Assembly: GCA_000242235.1 (NCBI GenBank)
Contig: JH590863.1
Span: forward strand, 124,001 to 188,000
Source of the DNA: Stomatobaculum longum
GTDB lineage: Bacteria; Bacillota; Clostridia; Lachnospirales; Lachnospiraceae
Direction of reading: 5' to 3'
DNA length: 64,000 nt
In this document: positions 28,361 to 37,534 of the stretch, piece by piece
Position numbering within the stretch: position 1 is the first letter of the stretch
Layout: each line of letters starts with the position of its first letter
The notes under the pieces: model-generated
Databases searched by the model: none
The model's input: only the letters and a program-made list of their open reading frames with translations
What the model was told of the DNA's origin: nothing
Program-made: the position numbers and the translations under genes

Positions 28361-29713
28361 ATGAATCAAAACGAAAATGCCATTGAAGTGAGGGGCGTGA
28401 GCAAGTTCTATAACCTCTACGAGAGACCGCAGGATCGGGTCAAGGAACTGTTCTCGCTCACCAAAAAGAAATACCACACGCTCTACAAGGCTCTGGATCA
28501 GGTCTCCTTTACGGTGAAGAAGGGCGAGACCCTCGGCATCATCGGCCGGAACGGCGCGGGCAAGTCGACGCTCTTAAAGCTGATTACCGGCGTCATCACG
28601 CCGAGCGAGGGCACCATTGAGACACACGGCGAAATCTCCGCCCTGCTCGAGCTCGGCACCGGTTTTAACCCGGAGTACACGGGCTATGAAAACATCTTCC
28701 TGAACGGCTCCATGCGCGGTTTTTCCGACGAGGAGATGCAGGAGAAGGTCAAGGAAATCGTGGACTTCGCGGACATCGGCGAGTACATGGGGCAGCCGGT
28801 CAAGACCTACTCAAGCGGAATGTTTGCCCGCCTCGCCTTCGCGGTCATGATCAGCTTTAAACCGGAAATTCTGATTGTCGACGAGGCGCTCTCGGTCGGC
28901 GACATCTTCTTCCAGCAGAAGTGCAATACCTTCATGAAGGAGGAGATGAAAGGCGTCACCAAGCTTCTCGTGACCCACGACATGAACAGCATCGCGAATA
29001 TGGCGGACCGCGTGATTTTAATCGACCGCGGAAAAATAATCCGCGAGGGCAAGCCGCTCGAAGTCATTGAGGACTACTTAAAGCTGCTTCACACGAGTGT
29101 GTTCCAGAGCGAGGAAGCGGCCGCAAAGGACGAGGACGCGCGCCTTGCGACAGCGGAGCGGAGCGAAGTGGCAGAGCGGAAAGCCGTTGCCGCCGAGGCT
29201 GCCGAGCGGGAAAAAGAAAAGGCAGAAATCGGCTGGGTCGACTCGCCGAAGGAGAGCATAGGCGGCGCGCAGGATATTTTAATCGATCGCTGCCGCATGC
29301 TGATAAACGGCGAGGCGGTCGATGTCGTAAAGCCCGGCGATGCGGTGCGCATCGAGCTTTTACTGCACTCGAAAAAAGATGCAGACAATATCATAATCGG
29401 CTATACTTTTAAGGATAAGTACGGAAACAGTATTTTTGCGCAGAGCACCCTCGGCGAGGGCATTATGATTGAGGGTGTGAAGCAGGGAGAGGTGAGAAAA
29501 GCCTCCCTTTCCTTCCACTGGCCGGAGGTCAAGGAGGGCGATTACTTTCTGACCCTCGGACTCGGCGAAGGCTATGACCAGATGGTGCACACCGTGCAGT
29601 GCTGGGTGCACAGCGTCCTGCATGTGCAGGCAATCGCGTTAAAGCCCATGCACGGCGTCATCAACCATGTGATTGAAGAATTCAAAATCGAGAGGATAGA
29701 GCATGAATCATGA
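28361..29713 (+). CDS. Polysaccharide ABC exporter ATPase with C-terminal glycan-binding-like domain (Wzt-like)
   Basis: A 450-residue two-part protein. The ATPase domain (1-245) has Walker A GRNGAGKST, signature YSSGMFARLAFA and Walker B ILIVDEALSVGD. A charged Ala/Glu linker (about 255-300) leads to a beta-sandwich-like domain (about 305-450, IDRCRMLINGEAVDVVKPGD...). In E. coli O8/O9a and related systems the extra Wzt domain recognises the chemically capped non-reducing end of the glycan, so export waits for chain termination. The gene that follows encodes a methyltransferase-coiled-coil protein, which fits such a cap-and-export design. It overlaps that gene by 11 nt. Confidence 0.92.
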   Translation: MNQNENAIEVRGVSKFYNLYERPQDRVKELFSLTKKKYHTLYKALDQVSFTVKKGETLGIIGRNGAGKSTLLKLITGVITPSEGTIETHGEISALLELGTGFNPEYTGYENIFLNGSMRGFSDEEMQEKVKEIVDFADIGEYMGQPVKTYSSGMFARLAFAVMISFKPEILIVDEALSVGDIFFQQKCNTFMKEEMKGVTKLLVTHDMNSIANMADRVILIDRGKIIREGKPLEVIEDYLKLLHTSVFQSEEAAAKDEDARLATAERSEVAERKAVAAEAAEREKEKAEIGWVDSPKESIGGAQDILIDRCRMLINGEAVDVVKPGDAVRIELLLHSKKDADNIIIGYTFKDKYGNSIFAQSTLGEGIMIEGVKQGEVRKASLSFHWPEVKEGDYFLTLGLGEGYDQMVHTVQCWVHSVLHVQAIALKPMHGVINHVIEEFKIERIEHES

Positions 29714-31076
29714 CGAACCCTGGGTCGTCTCCGACCCGAGCTATGACGCAGATCAATTAAACCCGAAGCTCAAATTTGCCTACTGGGAAGGGCACCGGGA
29801 TTTTGCCTACGACTTACTGCACTTTGTGCGCCCGGCGCGCCTCGTGGAGCTCGGCAGTCAGTACGGCTGCTCGCTCTTTACCTTCTGTCAGGCCGTGCGG
29901 GATTTTAAGCTGAACACCGAGATCAATGCGGTCGATATGTGGAGCGGCGACATCGGCGCGGAAATTACCGGCGAGGAAGTCTACGCGCTCGTACAGAAGA
30001 CCGCCGCGACCTACTACCCGGAAGTGAAGCTGCATCTCTTCCAGATGCGCTTTGACCAGGCACTGTCGGACTTTGCGGACGAGTCGATTGACATCCTCCA
30101 CATCGACGGCGGACACACCTTCGAGGATGTGGAGCGCGACTTCACGACTTGGCTCCCCAAGTTAAAGGAGAACGGCATTGTCCTCTTCCACGATGTGTAC
30201 AGCCCGATCGATCAGGGCTCCTGCGACCACTGGGAGAAGACCAAGAAGGAATACGACTGCTACTTTGACTTTACGCATAGCTGCGGCCTCGGTGTGCTGT
30301 TCCCGAAGGGACGCTACTGGTACGATAAGCTCGAGGCAGCGGGCTTTTTCAAGTACTATAAGGACCTCTACTTCTATCGCTCCAAGTATAAGTACACGCA
30401 GGCGCGTTTTGACGAGTTGAAGGGTCTTTATGAGGAGCGCTACCAAGCAATCGAGCAGCAGTCGAAGATGATAGACGAGCGGGATGCGCGGATTGCGGCA
30501 GATGAGAAACTGGTCGCCGAGAAGGATGCGGCGATTGCGAATCAGGCCAAGATGATAGACGAGCGAGACGCGCGGATTGCGGCGGATGAGAAGCTGGTCG
30601 CCGAGAAGGATGCGGCGATTGAGCAGCAGTCGAAGATGATAGATGAGCGGGATGCGCGGATTGCGGCGGATGAGAAGCTGGTCGCCGAGAAGGACGTGGC
30701 GATTGCGAATCAGGCTAAGATGATCGATGAGCGGGACGCACGGATTGCGGCGGATGAGAAGCTGGTTGCCGAGAAGGATGCGGCGATTGCAAGTCAAGCC
30801 AAGATGATCAATGAGCGGGATGCGCGGATTGCGGCGGATGAAAAACTGGTCGCGGAAAAAGATGCGGCCATCGAAGCGCAGGCAAAGTTAATCGACGAGC
30901 GCGACCGCAGTTTGAACGAGGCGCATAAGATTGCGGAGGAGAGACTCGGCATTGTGCAGCAGCAGGGCAATATCATTCTCACCTTGCAGCAGCAGAACGC
31001 GGAGTATGAGGCAATTATCAAGCGGCACTGGATGTCGCGTCTTGAGTTTCGAAAGAAGTACGGGGAGGAAAAATGA
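29703..31076 (+). CDS. Methyltransferase with tandem-repeat coiled coil (candidate WbdD-like chain terminator/ruler)
   Basis: A 457-residue protein. The N-terminal domain (about 35-220) is a class I SAM-dependent methyltransferase of the Methyltransf_24 type: LVELGSQYGCS glycine loop, AVDMWSGD, ILHIDGGHTFEDV and VLFHDVYSP. From about 245 to 440 it is a continuous predicted coiled coil, of which 255-394 are five near-identical 28-residue (four-heptad) repeats with core KMIDERDARIAADEKLVAEK. The C-terminal tail is basic and aromatic (HWMSRLEFRKKYGEE). It lies directly behind the Wzt-like ATPase. In E. coli O9a, WbdD caps the polymannan by methylation/phosphorylation and its coiled-coil length sets chain length. 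No kinase domain is seen here, so the homology is of layout, not of the whole protein. Confidence 0.85.
   Translation: MNHDEPWVVSDPSYDADQLNPKLKFAYWEGHRDFAYDLLHFVRPARLVELGSQYGCSLFTFCQAVRDFKLNTEINAVDMWSGDIGAEITGEEVYALVQKTAATYYPEVKLHLFQMRFDQALSDFADESIDILHIDGGHTFEDVERDFTTWLPKLKENGIVLFHDVYSPIDQGSCDHWEKTKKEYDCYFDFTHSCGLGVLFPKGRYWYDKLEAAGFFKYYKDLYFYRSKYKYTQARFDELKGLYEERYQAIEQQSKMIDERDARIAADEKLVAEKDAAIANQAKMIDERDARIAADEKLVAEKDAAIEQQSKMIDERDARIAADEKLVAEKDVAIANQAKMIDERDARIAADEKLVAEKDAAIASQAKMINERDARIAADEKLVAEKDAAIEAQAKLIDERDRSLNEAHKIAEERLGIVQQQGNIILTLQQQNAEYEAIIKRHWMSRLEFRKKYGEEK
30465..30884 (+). repeat. 84-bp in-frame tandem repeat, five units
   Basis: Units begin at 30465, 30549, 30633, 30717 and 30801, each 84 bp, starting with AAGATGAT(A/C)GA; a sixth decayed unit starts at 30885. 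Differences among units are mostly silent or at the last codons (ANQA, EQQS, ASQA, EAQA). Each unit is 28 codons, exactly four heptads, so gain or loss of a unit keeps both frame and heptad phase. Confidence 0.97.
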
Positions 31077-32290
31077 GAGCTGCGTGGGTACTGCCGTCGC
31101 TGATCGAGGGCTCCGGAGGGCACAGAACCATACTCCAGAACGTGCAATACTTGATTCGCAAGGGTTATGAATGCGATGTCTATGTGGAAGATAAGGGAGA
31201 AGTCAAGAATTCCGAGGAACTCCGCCGCCAGGCAGAGACTCTCTTCGGCAAGCACGACTGCCGCTTTATTCTGGGCTATGACATTCAGGGAGAGTACGAC
31301 ATCATCTTCGCGACCGCCTGGTTTACGGCCAAGGTGGTGCGGGACTGCAACAGTAAGGCTGTAAAAGCCTACTTCATTCAGGACTTTGAGGCGCTCTTTA
31401 ACCCGATGGGTGACGGTTACATACTCGCCTGCAATTCCTACGGTTACGGCTTAAAGCCGGTCACCATAGGCCGTTGGCTTTCGCACAAGATGCAGACGGA
31501 GTACCGCACGCCTTCCCGCTATTTCGATTTCTGCGCCGACCGGCGCATCTACCGCCCGCTGCCGAAGGCAAAGAAGGAACACGCGATCTGCTTTGTCTAC
31601 CAGCCCGATAAGCCGCGCCGCTGCAGCGTGCTCGGTATCGAGGCGCTCGGCATTGTGAAGTTCCTGCGTCCGGATGTGAAAATCTATCTCTACGGCTCGA
31701 ACATCAAGGGGAATGTCTGGTTTGAACACGAAAACCTCGGCATCATCCCGCTTGAGAAGTGCAATGCCCTTTACAACCAGTGCGAGGTGGGACTCTGCAT
31801 CAGCTCTTCGAACCCCTCGCGCATTCCGTTTGAGATGATGGCGGCCGGTCTGCCGGTTGTGGATCTCTACATGGAAAATAACTTTTACGATATGCCGAAC
31901 GAGGGCGTGCGCCTCGCGCACACCACGCCGGAGTCGATCGCGCAGGCGTTAATCGAGATTCTGGACCACCCGGAGAAAGCGGCCGAGATGTCCGAGGCGG
32001 GCAAGCGCTACATGGCGGATAAGGATCTGGAGCACGGCTTCGAGCAGTTCTACGCGGCGGTCAGCGATATGGCAGCGCGCCGGGAACCGGCAGAGCCCGC
32101 AGTCTACGACAGGAGCTATACGCGTCCGGCTGTCTCGGCGGATGTGGTCATGGACGAAAAACTCGCGGAGCAGAGCTATGCGCCGCCGGTCATCGTGGAC
32201 AATTCGCTCTTCGGGCGCCTCAAGCGAATCGGCTTTATCCGGAAGAGCAAGCTGCTCCGCAAGCTCTGGTATAAGCTCCGCGGACTGTAA
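31073..32290 (+). CDS. Glycosyltransferase, WsaF/rhamnosyltransferase-like
   Basis: A 405-residue GT-B enzyme. The features YFIQDFEALFNPMGDGY, a following NSYGYGLKP and C-terminal SSSNPSRIPFEMMAAGLPVVDLYMENN match the WsaF-type (GT4) rhamnosyltransferases known from the S-layer glycan locus of Geobacillus stearothermophilus. A trailing segment (about 345-405) after the GT domain is basic. The ATG overlaps the methyltransferase stop by 4 nt. Rhamnose specificity is inference from the family; no complete dTDP-rhamnose gene set is in the window. Confidence 0.85.
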   Translation: MRAAWVLPSLIEGSGGHRTILQNVQYLIRKGYECDVYVEDKGEVKNSEELRRQAETLFGKHDCRFILGYDIQGEYDIIFATAWFTAKVVRDCNSKAVKAYFIQDFEALFNPMGDGYILACNSYGYGLKPVTIGRWLSHKMQTEYRTPSRYFDFCADRRIYRPLPKAKKEHAICFVYQPDKPRRCSVLGIEALGIVKFLRPDVKIYLYGSNIKGNVWFEHENLGIIPLEKCNALYNQCEVGLCISSSNPSRIPFEMMAAGLPVVDLYMENNFYDMPNEGVRLAHTTPESIAQALIEILDHPEKAAEMSEAGKRYMADKDLEHGFEQFYAAVSDMAARREPAEPAVYDRSYTRPAVSADVVMDEKLAEQSYAPPVIVDNSLFGRLKRIGFIRKSKLLRKLWYKLRGL

Positions 32291-32315
32291 GACCAAAGAA
32301 AGGAGATGTGCGCGC

Positions 32316-34256
32316 GTGCCGTCTTATCAACTCTTATCACTGGATATCTGGGACACCATACTGCGACGCGACTGCCACCCGGATGCAATCAAAGTAGAAA
32401 CCGCTGCCGTGCTGCTCGAACGTCACGGCGGAGAACTGCAGGAAGCCTACCGAAATCCGCGGGCGCTGTTTCGCTTGCGGCAGGACATAGAACGGCAGCT
32501 CGGCGCCGCGAAAAAGGCGCAGGGCTTTGACGACGAATATGCGATACAGGATGTGTTCCGGGAGCTGCTTGCGCGCGCATACCGGGAGCCGCTTCCGGAA
32601 GCGGCGGCAGAAGAGCTCGCGGCTCGCCTCGTGCAGGAAGAACTCGCGGCCGAGAAGCGCCATGTCTACCTGGATCCGGACATTACGGCAAAGATTGACA
32701 GCATTCCGCACGAGAGGCTGGTCTGCATCTCGGATTTTTACGCGGATGAGGCATTCCTCCGCGAGGTACTCACGGCGGCGGGCTTTTCAAAGCCCTTGGA
32801 GCGCGTGCTGGTCTCCTGCGACTTCGGCGTTAACAAGCGCTCGGGGCGTCTTTTTGAAGAGGCAGAGAAGCTGCTTAACGTCACACCGGCAGAGCACATG
32901 CATCTCGGGGACAATGCCTACAGCGATGTGGAAGTCCCGAAGCGGCTCGGTATTGCGGCCGAGCGCTATCTGCCCGCGGAGGAGCATAAAAAAAGAGAGG
33001 AGCGGGAGCAGAACTTTGTCGGCGACAGTAAAAAGCCGTTACAGTACCCGGGCGCGCCGCTCACCGGCACCGACGATGTGAGCCTCTTCTTCTACGGCTT
33101 TGTGCAGAACCTTGCGGAAGAGGCAATGGCGCGGGGCATCAAGAAAATCTACTTCTTTACGCGCGAGGGTGAATTCTACAAGGAGATTTACGACGCGATG
33201 GCCGCGGTCTCGAAGCGCGCCTACCCGAAGTCCTATCTCCTCGAGGTGAGCCGCCTTGCGACCTTTATGCCCTCGCTCCGCGAAATCAGCACGAAGGAGC
33301 TCATGCGCCTCTGGAATCAGTACTCGATTCAGTCGATGCAGGCGCTCTTCACCTCGCTCGGCGTGGAACTCGAAGCCGTGCGCGGTTATCTCGTGCGGCA
33401 CGAACTTCCGCCGGAAGAAGTAATCACCTATCCCTGGCAGGACAAGCGCGTGCAGGCGCTCTTTGCCGACGAAGAGTTTCTCGACTGCATGGAAGCGGAG
33501 CGGGACGAAAAGCGCGCCCTCCTGCTTTCCTACTGTGCGGAGCGGGCGCTGAGCGGTGCGGAAGAGGAAATTGCGATTGTGGATATCGGCTGGAGAGGCA
33601 CCATTCAGGATAACCTCTGTCACCTGTTCCCGAAGACCAAGATGCTCGGCTTCTACATCGGCCTGATTCCCTTCCTGAACGAGCAGCCGGCGAATGCGGA
33701 GAAGCGCGGCTACATTGACGCGTTCCGCTCGGCGCGGGCCCTCATGACAGTCTCCACACCGTTTGAGATGATATGCAACTCGCCGAACGGCAGTACCGTC
33801 GGCTATCGCCGGGAGGACGGCAAGACTTTTGCAATCCGGAACTGCGAGCAGGAGGAGGATGCGATTTTCTTCTCCTACACGAAAGAATTGCAGAAGCACA
33901 TCATTGAGACTTGTGCGGCGCTGTGCATTTACTGCGAGAACCAGCTTGTGACCGAGTTTGAGCTCCGTCCGCTCGCCTGGGAGTCTTTAAAGCGCTTCAT
34001 CTACGAGCCGAAGCGGGAGGCTGTAAAAGCCTACTTTGCGCTTCGCCACAACGAAGAGTTCGGTGTGGGAAGTTATGTGGACCGGCGGACGCGTTTCCGC
34101 CCGCTCTTAATGGCACTCGCGCTGGTCAGTAAAAAGAAGCGGAAAGAGTTCAAGGACTTTCTCCGCGACACGACCTGGCCGCAGGGCTATCTCACCAAGT
34201 ACCGGCTGTATCCGCTGATCGGCATGTACAACCGCATTCTGGAACAATATTACTGA
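32316..34256 (+). CDS. HAD-superfamily protein with large C-terminal domain, polysaccharide-locus type
   Basis: A 646-residue cytoplasmic protein. The GTG at 32316 is used because AAAGGAG lies upstream; the frame extension to 32142 lies inside the previous gene. The N-terminal part (1-230) is HAD-like: LSLDIWDTIL at residues 8-17, a mid-domain LVCISDFYADE and the late motif HLGDNAYSDVE. The C-terminal part (about 240-646) has a conserved-looking block KKIYFFTREGEFYKEIYDAM and IAIVDIGWRGTIQDNL and is of unknown function. Similar HAD-fused proteins occur in glycan loci, where roles as glycan phosphatase or glycosyltransferase are possible. Function is not assignable. Confidence 0.7.
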   Translation: MPSYQLLSLDIWDTILRRDCHPDAIKVETAAVLLERHGGELQEAYRNPRALFRLRQDIERQLGAAKKAQGFDDEYAIQDVFRELLARAYREPLPEAAAEELAARLVQEELAAEKRHVYLDPDITAKIDSIPHERLVCISDFYADEAFLREVLTAAGFSKPLERVLVSCDFGVNKRSGRLFEEAEKLLNVTPAEHMHLGDNAYSDVEVPKRLGIAAERYLPAEEHKKREEREQNFVGDSKKPLQYPGAPLTGTDDVSLFFYGFVQNLAEEAMARGIKKIYFFTREGEFYKEIYDAMAAVSKRAYPKSYLLEVSRLATFMPSLREISTKELMRLWNQYSIQSMQALFTSLGVELEAVRGYLVRHELPPEEVITYPWQDKRVQALFADEEFLDCMEAERDEKRALLLSYCAERALSGAEEEIAIVDIGWRGTIQDNLCHLFPKTKMLGFYIGLIPFLNEQPANAEKRGYIDAFRSARALMTVSTPFEMICNSPNGSTVGYRREDGKTFAIRNCEQEEDAIFFSYTKELQKHIIETCAALCIYCENQLVTEFELRPLAWESLKRFIYEPKREAVKAYFALRHNEEFGVGSYVDRRTRFRPLLMALALVSKKKRKEFKDFLRDTTWPQGYLTKYRLYPLIGMYNRILEQYY

Positions 34257-34265
34257 GGGAGAGCA

Positions 34266-34652
34266 ATGAAGAAAAAAATAGCAATGGCGTTCTTGCTGGT
34301 GATGCTCGCGGCGACGCCGGTCTACGCAGCGGAAGTACAGGATTTCGGCACGGCGGGCAATGTCAGCGTGCAGCAGCAGCCGAACGACAACGGCGGGAGC
34401 GATGACTGGATTGTCGTGAATCCGGGCGAGAGCGGAAGAGGTATCAAGATTGTCGATGAGAACGGCAAGGCCGTGGTCTCCGTGGACCGCTACGGCGGTG
34501 TCTATGTGGACGGCAAGCTCTATGTAAACGGCAAAGAGTACAAGGAAGATGACAGCATGAAGGCGGCATTTACGCCGATCAATGGGTTCTTATATGTTGC
34601 GGTGATATTTTCTCTTTTGCTGAATCTGATTCGGTTCTCAAAGAAAGGATGA
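34266..34652 (+). CDS. Small secreted/membrane-anchored protein, unknown
   Basis: A 128-residue protein with a clear signal peptide (MKKKIAMAFLLVMLAATPVYA, cleavage after YAA/ A21-22), a short polar region containing a beta-type repeat (VVSVDRYGGVYVDGKLYVNG), and a C-terminal transmembrane helix (about 103-122) ending in RFSKKG. It looks like a type I membrane protein with a domain of about 80 residues outside. No family recognised. The 9-nt gap after the HAD gene and a GGGAGAG site place it in the polysaccharide operon. Confidence 0.7.
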   Translation: MKKKIAMAFLLVMLAATPVYAAEVQDFGTAGNVSVQQQPNDNGGSDDWIVVNPGESGRGIKIVDENGKAVVSVDRYGGVYVDGKLYVNGKEYKEDDSMKAAFTPINGFLYVAVIFSLLLNLIRFSKKG

Positions 34653-34677
34653 CAGAGTTTTTGTCTTTCGGTGGGGA

Positions 34678-36252
34678 ATGATGGTATGGAAGAAGCTTTC
34701 AAAGACAGAACTTGTCCGCTTAGCGGTTCTGTTGGTCTATTTGCCGTTCTCGCTCTATTTTGATTGGCAGCATTTTAATTTTTCGGAGAAAAGTTCGTAC
34801 CTGTTATATACCATTTCCAAACTGGTACAACTTTTTTTGCTGTACCTATTTCTGGGACAGGTATTGAATGCTTTGCGGAAGAAATGGATAGAAGGAAAGT
34901 TCCGTTTAGCGCTTTTGATTTTCGCGGTACTTTTTGTTGGATTGCTTCTGCTTTGGCCCGGTAACTGGGTTGAGGTAGATGAATACAAAATTTACCAGTA
35001 TGCATTGATGCTAAAAGTGCATCCCACGCGGGGACTTTTGATTGCGGTTCTGTATGTTGTCGGATTGATGTTCTTCTTTCATCCGGTCATGATTACAGGA
35101 CTGCAACTTGTACTGGGAGCATGGATTTATGCGGATTTAATTCAGCAGTGCAGAGCTGTAACCGGAAAAAAGGCGCGTCCTATTTTGCTACTGCTTTTCA
35201 GCCCGGCGGCCTTGTACTACTTGTATCAGCCGATGCGCACCTTTTTATTCGGAATACTGCTCGTCATGTTTTTACAGCGCTATCTGATGCTTTGGAACCG
35301 GCAGGGAGACGATAACTTTCAGAGAGATGTTTTGCAGCTCAGTCTTTTGGTGGCGGGTATCATTTGTATTCGGACAGAAATTAAGTTCCTGCTGATTTTT
35401 TACCCCATTATGCTGGCCGTTTTATTCGTCAGAAAGAGACTCGCTTTTATCAGACAGATTGTGACAGCTGTTTTGGTGATGGGCTTGGCATTGGTTGGCT
35501 ACACGGTTTGTGAGAGAAGTTGTGCCGGAGGAGATTCGCCGGTTGCACTGAATTATGTCATGCCGATTTATACGATTCTGCAGGATCCGAAGTTTGACCG
35601 GGAAGCACATCGCGAAGAATTAGAGTCGATTGATCGCGTATATGCGCTTGATGAGATTATGTCGAAGACAAACCGGGCCTATACACTGGCGGAACCGCGC
35701 AGCGGATATACAAAGCAGGAGATGGATCGGTTCTTGCAAAGTAGTACAAAGTTGATACTGGCTTATCCCATAGATTTTCTGCGCTGCCGCTGGAATGAGT
35801 TTGTGATTTCGGTCGGATTTGACGAGGAAGCAGGATACATTCAGACAACAGAGAATGCAATGGGCGAGCATGTGAAAGACTGGGACGTGGGAGATCTGAC
35901 ACAGAGAGTCAAGCCGCTGAACCCGATCCTTCGGAATAAAGTCTCCCGGTTTTTGGGCGGGCAATTCACAGTGCTTGGCATTAACATGAATTTTGTGTTT
36001 TGGGCTTTCTGGATTCCCATTGTAATCACTGCGGAGTTATTCTTAGTGTCACTTTGGGAGAAACGATTGGATTTTGTTCTTGTACTTTCTGTTTTACTCA
36101 TTGAATTGGCAGGAGTTGTACTGACAGCACCGGTGAAGTATGCGATGTACTATTTTGCTAATTATTTGGGAGGGTGGTACTTCTTGTATCTGTATTGTGT
36201 TCTTGCAAGAACGAATCAAGTTGTATGTGCCGGAAATGGACAGAGAGACTAA
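34678..36252 (+). CDS. Polytopic membrane protein, GT-C-like (paralogue of the 37535 gene)
   Basis: A 524-residue protein with about 11-12 transmembrane helices. An early extracytoplasmic motif LLLWPGNWVEVDEY resembles the acidic first loop of GT-C glycosyltransferases and DUF6020-like proteins. A long extracytoplasmic stretch (about 285-430) precedes the last helices. The protein at 37535 shares the layout and the WPG(N/T)W motif. Base composition is visibly more AT-rich than in the genes before 34650. Probable function is transfer of a sugar from a polyprenyl-phosphate donor; this is an inference from fold and locus. Confidence 0.65.
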   Translation: MMVWKKLSKTELVRLAVLLVYLPFSLYFDWQHFNFSEKSSYLLYTISKLVQLFLLYLFLGQVLNALRKKWIEGKFRLALLIFAVLFVGLLLLWPGNWVEVDEYKIYQYALMLKVHPTRGLLIAVLYVVGLMFFFHPVMITGLQLVLGAWIYADLIQQCRAVTGKKARPILLLLFSPAALYYLYQPMRTFLFGILLVMFLQRYLMLWNRQGDDNFQRDVLQLSLLVAGIICIRTEIKFLLIFYPIMLAVLFVRKRLAFIRQIVTAVLVMGLALVGYTVCERSCAGGDSPVALNYVMPIYTILQDPKFDREAHREELESIDRVYALDEIMSKTNRAYTLAEPRSGYTKQEMDRFLQSSTKLILAYPIDFLRCRWNEFVISVGFDEEAGYIQTTENAMGEHVKDWDVGDLTQRVKPLNPILRNKVSRFLGGQFTVLGINMNFVFWAFWIPIVITAELFLVSLWEKRLDFVLVLSVLLIELAGVVLTAPVKYAMYYFANYLGGWYFLYLYCVLARTNQVVCAGNGQRD

Positions 36253-36405
36253 CCCGGAATTATCATAAGATAATCTGAGCTTGAATTTAGGGTTGGATTG
36301 ATATACAGATTTGCTCAAGAAGAATATCACGCATATAAAACTTCAGTCAGAATGAGGACAGTAGAATCTCAATGTTTTGAGTCTGAAATAGGGGATATGT
36401 AGAAG

Positions 36406-37434
36406 ATGAAAGAAAGAATTGCGGGCTTGGATGGAGTACGCGGAATTGCAGCACTGTTTATTCTATTGTATCATTGGTTTTTTATTGGTGCATTACAGGG
36501 ATTTTATTCTAAGACTATTTATTTGCCGCTTGGATTTTGGGGCGAATATGGTGTTGATGTGTTCTTTATTCTGAGTGGATTCGCAATCCTCTATTCGACC
36601 GGAAAGGGAATAACTGCCGGTCTTTTCCTCAAAAAAAGATTGCTTCGGGTTTACCCAACTTTTTTCGTAGCAGCAACATTTGTGTTGATTATGCGTATTG
36701 CAATAGGAATTGAACCTAGGGGACAGCTGATTGCTTATATTACATCCTTTACCATGATGACGGATGTTGTGGGAAGAGAGCCTCTTTCATCCATCTATTG
36801 GACGCTAATGGTGGAGTGCAAATTCTACCTTTTGGTTGCGGCAATGATAAAATTGCATATTTGGAAAGAACATAAGTATGGCGTAATGTATGCGTGGGTT
36901 ATTTTGTCATTTTTTGTCACCCAACCTATTCTGAGTAGCCTTCTCGTTCTGAAATATTCGAGTCATTTTGTGATGGGTATTCTGATGTATTTGACCTATT
37001 ACAAAGAAAGAGATGCTAGGATGATTCCGCTTTCCATTCTATCAGCAATTGGTATTTACCGTAATATGACCGGATTCCAGGCGTGGATTGTAGGCAGCTT
37101 TTCAGAGGCGAATTATTCTCAAATGACAATATTGTTTGCATTGCTGTTGATTCTGGCAACCATCTTTTCCGCACCGTATTATAAGGGGTGGAGTGAGCGT
37201 ACACAGCACATTTTTGCATGGCTTGGACGCTTATCGTTTGCGTTTTATTTGATTCATGCTGATTTTGGAAGTGCACTTTACAGACAGCTAATGATAGCTT
37301 TCCATTGGAATGAGACCTTTATTTGGATTGTTATGGGGCTGGATTTTGCTTTTGTTACATTACTGGCTATTTTGGCAGATTATCTTGGACAGCTGCTAAC
37401 ATCAGTTATAAAAAAAACAAAAGGGCACCGATAA
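36406..37434 (+). CDS. Acyltransferase 3 family membrane protein (OafA-like O-acetyltransferase)
   Basis: A 342-residue integral membrane acyltransferase with about 10 helices. The motif RIAGLDGVRGIAALFILLYHW at the N-terminus (the R-X10-H pattern of acyltransferase 3) and VFFILSGF are diagnostic. Such enzymes move acetyl or similar groups onto sugars at the membrane. It lies in the AT-rich insert. The 153-nt gap upstream holds no recognisable feature; GGGGAT precedes the ATG weakly. Confidence 0.9.
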   Translation: MKERIAGLDGVRGIAALFILLYHWFFIGALQGFYSKTIYLPLGFWGEYGVDVFFILSGFAILYSTGKGITAGLFLKKRLLRVYPTFFVAATFVLIMRIAIGIEPRGQLIAYITSFTMMTDVVGREPLSSIYWTLMVECKFYLLVAAMIKLHIWKEHKYGVMYAWVILSFFVTQPILSSLLVLKYSSHFVMGILMYLTYYKERDARMIPLSILSAIGIYRNMTGFQAWIVGSFSEANYSQMTILFALLLILATIFSAPYYKGWSERTQHIFAWLGRLSFAFYLIHADFGSALYRQLMIAFHWNETFIWIVMGLDFAFVTLLAILADYLGQLLTSVIKKTKGHR

Positions 37435-37534
37435 GACACAGGGGACGAATATTGTGATATCAGCATCATTAAGATGATTTCTCAGAGGCGGAGCACACTG
37501 AGATCCAAATTGTATGCTTTTAAGGAGAGTGGGA

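Noticed and set aside
30465-30884. CRISPR-like array
   Set aside because: Units are contiguous 84-bp copies with no unique spacers and lie in frame within a gene.
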